Origin: Desulfogranum marinum
Lineage (GTDB): Bacteria > Desulfobacterota > Desulfobulbia > Desulfobulbales > Desulfobulbaceae
Direction: 5' to 3'
Assembly (NCBI RefSeq): GCF_016918565.1
Contig: NZ_JAFFQD010000038.1
Location: 1 to 49,909, forward strand
DNA length: 49,909 bases
Below, piece by piece: positions 33,584 to 40,359 of this stretch. Position 1 is the first letter of the stretch; each line of letters opens with the position of its first letter. The notes under the pieces are model-generated. The model made no database searches and was not told the origin of the DNA. It saw only the letters and a list, made by a program, of their open reading frames with translations. The position numbers and the translations under genes are program-made.

Positions 33584-34969
33584 TCAGCTTTTTCGCGCAT
33601 ATCTTCCATCAACCTGGGGCAGTTCAAGGCCAAGCTTTTTCACTTTACGGAACAAAGTACTCTTGTGCATCCCCAGTTCTTTGGCCGCAGCGGTTCGATT
33701 ATAATTGTTTCGCTTGAGTGCAGCCTCGATCAACTCAAGTTCTGTTGTAGCAACAGCCGACTGCATGGAAGACGCATCTGCATCTGTTTGGGACGTAGGA
33801 TTTTTTCCCTGTAATAAATAAGCAGGCAGATGCTCCCGCTCAACCGCCCCTTGGGAACAAAGAATCAGGGCATGTTCGATTATATTCTCCAACTCTCTAA
33901 TATTTCCTGGAAAATCGTGATACATGAGCAATTCAAGGGCCTGCTCACTCAATCCGGAAACAGCCTTGCTTCGCAGACGGTTCATCTTGTCTACAAAGCA
34001 CTGCGCAAGAAGTGGGATATCCTCCTTTCGCTTTCGTAATGGCGGCAGAGCGATCCGGACAATATTGACCCGGTAAAAAAGATCCTGACGAAAAGCGCCG
34101 GTTTTCACCAGTTCTGTAAGATCCCGGTTGGTTGCAGCCAAAATACGAACATCAGCAGGCTGCTTTTTCACACTGCCAAGTGGCTGAAAGGCCTTTTCTT
34201 CCAGCACCCGCAATAGTTTGACTTGAAAGGCCGGGCTTGTCTCTCCTAATTCGTCTAAAAGAATTGTTCCCCCTGCTGCAGCGGAAAAAATACCCTCTTT
34301 ATCTTTAACGGCATGGGTAAATGCCCCTGCCTTATAGCCAAACAATTCCGATTCAAGCAGGGTATCCGGCAGTGCTCCGCAATTGATCGCCAAATATGGT
34401 TTCTCTCGCCTGAGCGAGTACTCATGCAGTGCCCTGGCCATCATTTCCTTACCGGTTCCGGTTTCGCCCTCGATTAAAACCGTACTATCACTTTCGGCAA
34501 TCAATGGTAGCGTTGCAAAGATCTTTTTCATCAATGCACTGGAACTGACCATATCACCCAGTTTAAAATTGCCGCTCAACTCTTTACGGAGCTCTTCAAC
34601 CAAGGTGTTGTCTCGAAAAGTTTCCACACCACCAAGGGTCTTACCCTGCTCGTCTCTCAAAAGAGCTGTGGAAACACCGATAGGGATCCGTTTTTTCTCA
34701 CTGTTAATAATATAGGTAGAGGTACTGACAAAAGCTTTTCCCTCTTTCATGGTCCGCTTAAGCGCGCAATCGCCCTCACACATATTGGAACGAAATACCT
34801 CCCAGCAATAGCGCCCAATTGCCTCTTCACGGGATATACCGGTTATTTCTTCGGCGGCCCGGTTAAAGGACATAATTCGCCATTCATGATTCACAGTAAA
34901 AACGCCATCAGAAATACTCTCCAAAATCGTTTCTGTGACATTTCCCGACACATTGTTCTCTTTTTTCAT
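33584..34969 (-). CDS. Sigma-54-dependent activator with PAS domain
   Basis: A 461-residue enhancer-binding protein. Residues about 10-125 are a PAS domain (ISDGVFTVNHEWRIMSFNRA) with a CEGDC cysteine pair that could sense redox state or a metal. The AAA+ domain spans about 140-370: Walker A GETGTGKE, the sigma-54 contact loop reads GAFTHA instead of GAFTGA, Walker B GGTILLDELGE. The C-terminus is a Fis-type HTH (NRTAAAKELGMHKSTLFRKV). In Desulfovibrio the orp operons have a cognate sigma-54 activator, and this gene occupies a matching place. The GAFTHA change affects a key contact residue, though variants exist in working proteins. Confidence 0.92.
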   Translation of the reverse strand: MKKENNVSGNVTETILESISDGVFTVNHEWRIMSFNRAAEEITGISREEAIGRYCWEVFRSNMCEGDCALKRTMKEGKAFVSTSTYIINSEKKRIPIGVSTALLRDEQGKTLGGVETFRDNTLVEELRKELSGNFKLGDMVSSSALMKKIFATLPLIAESDSTVLIEGETGTGKEMMARALHEYSLRREKPYLAINCGALPDTLLESELFGYKAGAFTHAVKDKEGIFSAAAGGTILLDELGETSPAFQVKLLRVLEEKAFQPLGSVKKQPADVRILAATNRDLTELVKTGAFRQDLFYRVNIVRIALPPLRKRKEDIPLLAQCFVDKMNRLRSKAVSGLSEQALELLMYHDFPGNIRELENIIEHALILCSQGAVEREHLPAYLLQGKNPTSQTDADASSMQSAVATTELELIEAALKRNNYNRTAAAKELGMHKSTLFRKVKKLGLELPQVDGRYARKS

Positions 34970-35575
34970 GTAAATAACCGTTTCACACGCATGGGCTGCA
35001 ACGTTTACTTCACGAACAATCCAAGGCTTCTTTTTTCCTTCAGGAATTATTTATCAGTAACTAACGAAAACCAAAAAGGATAATTTAAACACGAAATAAA
35101 TTTTTACAAACAAACGCTCCTTACCTGGGAAAAAGAGTGGTCCAGCCTGTGCATTTTGTGTGTGAGCAGCGCTTATTTACTATATGCTAACGGCGATTGT
35201 GTCGAAATCAATAATTTAAATGACCTGGGAAAAGGCTTTTCCCCAATGGACAACCAGGCAAACCCGGCAGGCAGAAGACAGGTAAAAATGTCATACAGGG
35301 CAACGGCATCACCGTGGCGGGAACCTACCGCACGGCCTAGCAATGTCAAAGTGATTGCAGGTGGTGTACCGGCCTGACCATATCCTCGTAAAAGATAAAA
35401 GGACAGTACCTATCCCGCTGCCTTTCCTGGAGGCACATTCATGGGCTAAGGTTCGGCCGTTTTACAGTCTTTCTTTTTCTTTCTATTTGTCTTACTTTTG
35501 GAGGATCAGGCTAATCGGTTCTTCTCGGTATAGCCCCCTGATTGTTCAATCAAAATAACAGAGGCAACAGCAACC
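34970..35575. other. Non-coding region with hairpins upstream of the hydrolase gene
   Basis: About 600 bases with no credible gene. At 35312-35335 CCGTGGCGG and CCGCACGG form a stem with one bulge; GCAAT/ATTGC (35340-35358) forms a second hairpin, and GGT/ACC pairs follow near 35360-35370. The order of hairpins suggests a structured RNA or a mobile element remnant. I could not match it to a known riboswitch. Confidence 0.4.
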
Positions 35576-36556
35576 ATGGTCGCAACATTTACTCCACCAC
35601 GCCCTCTGCAAAACCCGCACGTACAAACCATACTGGCTAGCCTTGCCCCAAGAAAAGTTGCAGCCACCATCCGCGCCTCCAAACTGCGCAAGGACAGTAA
35701 AGAATATATCCTCAACTGCGGCAACGGGATTCGGCTCCTTGGAGCAATCAGCCGGAATCAAAAAAACAGCAAAGGGCTGGTTACCCTCATCCATGGATGG
35801 GAGGGCAGCATAGATTCCGCTTATCTCCTTTCAGCAGCCGGTGTCCTCTATGAGCAGGGTTTTAATGTTTTCCGGCTCAACCTCAGGGATCACGGTAAAA
35901 GTCATCATCTCAACAAGGCACTGTTCAACTCCACCAGACTGGATGAAGTTGTTCAGGCAGTGGCTGAAATTCAGCGCTTATTCCCCCATGACCACCACTT
36001 CCTGACCGGTTTTTCACTGGGCGGCAACTTTGCATTGCGCGTCGGTCTCCGCGCAGCATCGGCAGCACTGCACCTGACAAAAATAGCCACAGTCAGTCCC
36101 CTGATCGACCCCGTTGCAGCGACCATCAACCTGGAAGAAAAACATCCTGTATACCACCGATACTTTGTGCGCAAATGGAAGCAATCTCTCCGTATAAAAA
36201 TACAACTTTACCCGGATATCGACGACCAGCAAACCCTGCTCCGCTTGCACTCCCTTACCCAGATGCACGATTACTTTGTTCCCAGACACACAGACCACCC
36301 GACAACCCATGCCTATCTTTCGGCCTACAAACTCAGTAGGCAGCAGTTGGCATCACTTGAGATACCAACCCACATTATCTGTTCCACTGATGACCCAATA
36401 ACGGCAATGCCTGGCGGCGATCTCTCTACCCTTTCACCAATCGTGGACATTGAGCAGGTAAATTTTGGCGGGCATTGCGGCTTTCTTCAGGACTTCCGCC
36501 TTACCAGCTGGGCTGATCAGCGCCTGGTAGAGATTTTCCAGGCAGCAACTATATAA
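35576..36556 (+). CDS. YheT-family alpha/beta hydrolase
   Basis: A 326-residue protein of the YheT/COG0429 group. It starts with the typical PPRPLQNPHVQTILASL and has LIHGWEGSIDSAYLLS, the nucleophile motif TGFSLGGNFALR near residue 143, a CSTDDPI aspartate site near 268 and GGHCGF for the catalytic histidine near 302. Members are thought to be esterases or thioesterases with poorly known substrates. It has no signal peptide. It converges on the flavoprotein gene. Ribosome binding is weak. Confidence 0.88.
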   Translation: MVATFTPPRPLQNPHVQTILASLAPRKVAATIRASKLRKDSKEYILNCGNGIRLLGAISRNQKNSKGLVTLIHGWEGSIDSAYLLSAAGVLYEQGFNVFRLNLRDHGKSHHLNKALFNSTRLDEVVQAVAEIQRLFPHDHHFLTGFSLGGNFALRVGLRAASAALHLTKIATVSPLIDPVAATINLEEKHPVYHRYFVRKWKQSLRIKIQLYPDIDDQQTLLRLHSLTQMHDYFVPRHTDHPTTHAYLSAYKLSRQQLASLEIPTHIICSTDDPITAMPGGDLSTLSPIVDIEQVNFGGHCGFLQDFRLTSWADQRLVEIFQAATI

Positions 36557-36613
36557 CGGTTACGATCATTTTCACTTTCAAATGAGGAACAATCGGAGCC
36601 CAGCATTGCCAAC

Positions 36614-38368
36614 TCATGTCGGCCAACTATCAAAAGGCTGCTTTTCAAATTGCATAGAGCCGTCACTGCCTTTATAGATATTGATCCAGGCGTTCCAATT
36701 TTCAGTATCCATTTCAGGATAATCAAGCCGAAAGTGGCTGCAGCGACTCTCTGTGCGCATCAGTGATGCTTTGAGCTTCATTTCCGCACTTATAATCATG
36801 TTGGCAGTTTCAAAAGCCAGCCGTAATTCATGCAAATCCGCAGCGCGCAGCATTGGCAGGTGATGTTCTCTCAACTCTTCAACGTATGCCAGCGCAGCCT
36901 TAAGAAGCCTTTCTTTTTTGATGTATATGATGAAATTGGGAATCATAATACCTTGCAGGGTCTGCGTTACCCAGGCAGGGCTATACCCAGACTCTCTTTT
37001 TAAAGGGGCAAGGATTTCTTCACGGACTTCATCCATTTTTGCTTCTGAAATTGCAGGCATTTCTACGCCCCGGCAATACTCGGAAGCCGACTGCCCGGCA
37101 ACAGCACCCTGTACAGCAGAACCGGCCAACGAAGAGCCAATCTGGGTATAGATCGCCCCAGCCATGTAAGAGCCTAATGCATCACCGGCAGCATATAACC
37201 CTGGAATGTTTGATTCACACTTATCATTAATGGGTACCAGACCCTCCGACTTATGAATGGCCATACCTGCCGACGAACCACCCACAGGTTCCTCCCCCAT
37301 ACCTGGAGGGGGGGCTCCTCCTTCCCTTTCGGGCGGTCTACCACCTCGGGGCCCCTTTTCGCCCTGGGGAGGTCCATTTCGTCGTTTAAATTCTTCAGGA
37401 ACATACGGTCCGCCCGCTACCACTTCGCGCCCTCCCGCCCCCGGAGGACCCATTTTTACTGCATTTCCTGTTGCATAGACTTTGTAGTTTAAATCCACCC
37501 CTAGATCATGGTGCACTTCAACCCCTGTTATACCTGGTTTTCGCTCAAACATGCCATGCCACCCGTCAAAGCAGGCTGCCGCATTTTTCGCTCGCCCAGG
37601 ATGCCCGTCGTTCCACTCCTTGCCGGTCACTTTCGCGCCAATATTATAGGCCATAACCGTACCATCGTGGGTGAGGTCGCAAATGGGAAAGCCATTTGGC
37701 TTGAAACCACCGGCCCCGGTGCACAAAATTACGCTTTTGGCTTTAAAAATTAATATTTTTTCTTCATCCTGACTGAACCCGGCCGCACCTGCAACGCTGC
37801 CATTTTCTTTGATGAGATGAGTTATGACAATTCTCTCTTTGAGAGCAATGTTTCTCTCTTTAATCGGTTTGGTAAAATTCTTGTTGTACAGAGGTGATTC
37901 AAAAAATCCCCATTCCCGCAGCTCGTTGATACGGGCAAGCGAATGCTCTGCCATTTGCCGGGTATATACCTGATTATTGGTGCCCAGTGCTGAGCGCGTT
38001 ACCGTAGCTACAAATTCATCCAGCGTCATTTTTTCAGAACTGGAATCAAATGCAAATATTCCCTTTGCAAAAGGAGTTTGCCCCGATGCCCCCAAACGTC
38101 CCTTGGAAACAAGCATAACCTTAGATCCTGCATCATGCGCCTTGACAGCTGCAAATAACCCGGCCATTCCGCCACCGATAACCAGCACATCTGCCTCATT
38201 TTCCGCATATGTCATTTTATCAACATCAATTGCAGGAATATTGGGGCTGCACTCCCCTTGCTCCGGAGACAAGCCCATAGCTGCCATTGCGGCAAGCCCT
38301 GCGGTCCCACCCGCAAGTGCCATAAATTTTCGACGGGACATGTCCGGTTTAGGTTGAGAACTTTTCAT
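36614..38368 (-). CDS. Tat-exported FAD flavoprotein with Gly/Pro-rich insert
   Basis: A 584-residue member of the fumarate reductase/succinate dehydrogenase/AprA flavoprotein superfamily. Residues 1-40 carry a Tat signal (MSRRKFMALAGGTAGLAAMA). The FAD motif VLVIGGGMAGLFAAVKA is near residue 62; ILCTGAGGFKPNGFPICDL and NIPGLYAAGDALGSYMAGA follow. The C-terminal part (AFETANMIISAEMKL, SRCSHFRLDYPE) resembles AprA/SdhA helical domains. Residues about 305-368 contain a Gly/Pro/Arg-rich stretch (RNGPPQGEKGPRGGRPPERE) not normal for the family. It abuts a membrane cytochrome-like gene and a ferredoxin gene, so it is probably a periplasmic reductase or dehydrogenase fed through the membrane. The substrate is unknown. 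Confidence 0.87.
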   Translation of the reverse strand: MKSSQPKPDMSRRKFMALAGGTAGLAAMAAMGLSPEQGECSPNIPAIDVDKMTYAENEADVLVIGGGMAGLFAAVKAHDAGSKVMLVSKGRLGASGQTPFAKGIFAFDSSSEKMTLDEFVATVTRSALGTNNQVYTRQMAEHSLARINELREWGFFESPLYNKNFTKPIKERNIALKERIVITHLIKENGSVAGAAGFSQDEEKILIFKAKSVILCTGAGGFKPNGFPICDLTHDGTVMAYNIGAKVTGKEWNDGHPGRAKNAAACFDGWHGMFERKPGITGVEVHHDLGVDLNYKVYATGNAVKMGPPGAGGREVVAGGPYVPEEFKRRNGPPQGEKGPRGGRPPEREGGAPPPGMGEEPVGGSSAGMAIHKSEGLVPINDKCESNIPGLYAAGDALGSYMAGAIYTQIGSSLAGSAVQGAVAGQSASEYCRGVEMPAISEAKMDEVREEILAPLKRESGYSPAWVTQTLQGIMIPNFIIYIKKERLLKAALAYVEELREHHLPMLRAADLHELRLAFETANMIISAEMKLKASLMRTESRCSHFRLDYPEMDTENWNAWINIYKGSDGSMQFEKQPFDSWPT

Positions 38369-39004
38369 TTATGCCTCGCTGGTTTTCTTTTTTTTCAACA
38401 TGTACGTTTTCAAAAGGAACAAAACCCCGCCACCTGTCAGCATGCTGATAAACAGAGACATGACAAGGGTAGAATGACGACCAAGGTTAATAACATGCCA
38501 CGCAGCAATTATGGCAAACACCATTGCAAGCATGCCGTGAACAACCCGCCAGGTCTTGTATTGCATGGGCAGTCTTTTACGGACAAGAGACATCACTGCC
38601 AATGCAAGCATTAACGACCACGCGATGAGTCCAAGTACCACTCCCCGGTGCAGGGTAGTGATGATGGTGACAAAAGCATCGACAGGGGCAACGCCTGACT
38701 CAAAAAGTCTTGGTAGTACCAGTAAAAACGGATGGATCAATAAAACCATGACCACTATATAGCCGATGATTTTATGATATTTTATTATTTTGCTCATCGT
38801 AAGCTGTGCAACCGCAGATTTATTGGCTCGTGTCCAAAAAAACTGTCCCACCATCTGAAAAAAAGCCAGAATAGTGACGACGGACAGCGATTCTTTCAAT
38901 AGCGAACGCTCAGGAAAAGTACTCATTGCCCAAATAAACAAAGGTAGTCCTGTAAAAATGATAACTGATTGCCATACGTTCTTTTTCTCTGTATTTGCTA
39001 TCAA
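38369..39004 (-). CDS. Ferric-reductase-like transmembrane cytochrome b protein
   Basis: A 211-residue membrane protein with about six hydrophobic segments. Histidines expected to bind two hemes lie in KYHKIIGYIVVMVLLIHPFL, TLHRGVVLGLIAW and WRVVHGMLAMVFAIIAAWHV, the pattern of ferric reductase-like (YedZ/NOX-type) domains. It would move electrons across the membrane between the ferredoxin and the exported flavoprotein. The start is TTG at 39004 with GGGGGT upstream, next to the ferredoxin stop; the stop TAA directly precedes the flavoprotein ATG. Confidence 0.82.
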   Translation of the reverse strand: MIANTEKKNVWQSVIIFTGLPLFIWAMSTFPERSLLKESLSVVTILAFFQMVGQFFWTRANKSAVAQLTMSKIIKYHKIIGYIVVMVLLIHPFLLVLPRLFESGVAPVDAFVTIITTLHRGVVLGLIAWSLMLALAVMSLVRKRLPMQYKTWRVVHGMLAMVFAIIAAWHVINLGRHSTLVMSLFISMLTGGGVLFLLKTYMLKKKKTSEA

Positions 39005-39006
39005 CT

Positions 39007-39222
39007 TTACCCCCAGGAAACAACAACCGGAATGGATTTTTCCGGAGAAATAGTTATGGCATCAACCGGGCAATACATCCTGCAAAGATGGCATATCTGG
39101 CAGTCAGCCGGATATTTAATGAAAGCCTTCTTTGTTTTCACGTCCTGACGGAGAACATCAGTCGGACAGGTTTGGACGCAAATGCCACAGCCAATACACC
39201 CTTTTATATGTTCAATACTCAT
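39007..39222 (-). CDS. Two-cluster 4Fe-4S ferredoxin
   Basis: A 71-residue protein with two 4Fe-4S motifs, CIGCGICVQTCPTD at residue 9 and CQICHLCRMYCPVD at about 41. It has no signal peptide and should be cytoplasmic. It is the first gene of the three-gene redox operon and is coupled to the cytochrome gene (3 bases apart), so it is a likely electron donor or acceptor of that membrane protein. Confidence 0.9.
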   Translation of the reverse strand: MSIEHIKGCIGCGICVQTCPTDVLRQDVKTKKAFIKYPADCQICHLCRMYCPVDAITISPEKSIPVVVSWG

Positions 39223-39576
39223 TTACAGGTCTCATGTATTTTTCGATGATACTGTCACCAAACCAATTGGCCCAAATTTCTCTTGAGCATCTTGCTCATT
39301 TTCTAAAACTTGCAATTTCAAATACATACAATCAGAATCAACGAGATACAAAATGCTCAAGAGGAATTTGAATGGAAGCCGGCATCAATCTTTTCTGGGA
39401 TGTCTTGGAAAAATTAGCTATTACGTTCAAGGTCAGGCAAGCCATGACCACCGAGGCATGCGAACCAATTACCACAGGCATACAACTGATATTCCGAGGA
39501 TAATTTTTTTAAGCATAACAAGGTATTGCCAAGACTCAGGAAGACTGAACGTAATAGCTATTTTTCAAAGTGGCCT
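39223..39576. other. Intergenic region largely filled by a repeat element
   Basis: The gap between the lipoprotein and ferredoxin genes is mostly the element at 39397-39578. The remaining 174 bases next to the ferredoxin gene should hold its promoter; no clear box was identified. Confidence 0.45.
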
Positions 39577-39578
39577 TT
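39397..39578. repeat. Terminal-inverted-repeat element, full copy
   Basis: The ends contain AGCTATTACGTTCA (left, about 39415) and its exact complement (right, about 39546-39559), and the outer parts GATGTCTTGGAAAAATT and, on the minus strand, GGCCACTTTGAAAAAT also match. The interior holds TACCACAGGCATA, GATATTCCGAGGATAA and TTTTTTTAAGCATAAC. The right end overlaps the stop codon of the lipoprotein gene. Confidence 0.75.
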
Positions 39579-39846
39579 AATCTCGCGGAGGCCTTCCGCC
39601 TTCCATACCTTCAGGAACAGCCACTATCTGACCTTCTATCTCCAGACAGGTGGCCTCTATTGTTTCTCCCCGCCGTCCTGAAAATTGAACCGTATCGCCA
39701 ACAGCTTTATCTTTACATGCTGCGATAGCTTCAGGCGGGGGACCCTGTTGCCGCCTATTATCATTACCTGCTGTGCACCCTGTTGCAGGAATAACAGCAA
39801 GGAACATGAACAGTATCACCAGACTTTTTACTTTTTGTGTCATCAT
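39577..39846 (-). CDS. Small lipoprotein of unknown function
   Basis: An 89-residue protein with a lipoprotein signal (VILFMFLAVIPATGC, lipobox ATGC, cysteine near residue 24). The mature part has PPPEAIAACKDKAVGD and a second cysteine in GETIEATCLEIEGQ, so one disulfide is possible, and ends GGRPPRD. The Gly/Pro/Arg flavour recalls the insert of the flavoprotein two genes downstream. The ATG has GGAG upstream. The TAA stop overlaps the end of a repeat element, so the original C-terminus may have been longer. Function unknown; likely a partner of the exported redox system by position. Confidence 0.72.
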   Translation of the reverse strand: MMTQKVKSLVILFMFLAVIPATGCTAGNDNRRQQGPPPEAIAACKDKAVGDTVQFSGRRGETIEATCLEIEGQIVAVPEGMEGGRPPRD

Positions 39847-40359
39847 TTTTTGTCTCCTTTCCGGTTAACCAACCGAATGATTTTGTTATTTTGTTGCTTG
39901 AGAAGATACAGCTGCATTATGCAAGAAATTTGTAGGAAATAAGGAAATTGAATAAAAATGGGGGGAGAGCTGGATTTATTATAATCCAGCCCGTTTTTCT
40001 CATCAGAATTCGGGCTAATAGCGGCAGCGACCAAATCCTGTGGGCTAGGCTTGGTAAACGCAACCACCTTCGTTTTGTCGAGATACCTGTTTACAAAGGA
40101 ATTTATCTACCGTCTCAAGTGTATTGGGGCTGGGTCCATAAATACGTATTTCACGCACGATGTTCATCTCTAACAGCTATTACGATACTGTTTTATGGGT
40201 ATCCAATCCTGCATGCTTTATGTTATTCTCTTTCATGACCTGCCTCCTTGGTTATGGCTCAGGGGTGACTGTATATACGTTCATTTTAACCCACGTTGAC
40301 AAGGGTGAAGGGTCTCTTCTTCACTCCATCCAACTCACAAACATTATGTCTAGACCCTG
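39847..40359. other. Intergenic region upstream of the uvrD-like gene
   Basis: About 510 bases between divergent genes. It contains a plus-strand terminator (39969-39998) and a motif copy at 40001-40018 (CATCAGAATTCGGGCTAA). Open frames here have no recognisable product. Confidence 0.45.
39969..39998 (+). terminator. Rho-independent terminator with no obvious gene before it
   Basis: GCTGGATT (39969-39976) pairs with AATCCAGC (39983-39990) around TATTAT, followed by CCG and five T residues. No plus-strand gene ends upstream, so it may end a small RNA or belong to a repeat remnant. Confidence 0.55.

Noticed and set aside
35281..35390. c-di-GMP/cGAMP (GEMM) riboswitch
   Set aside because: The GGGCAACGG and CGGCC parts look a little like GEMM, but the conserved GGGACGCAAAGCC block and the tetraloop receptor are missing.
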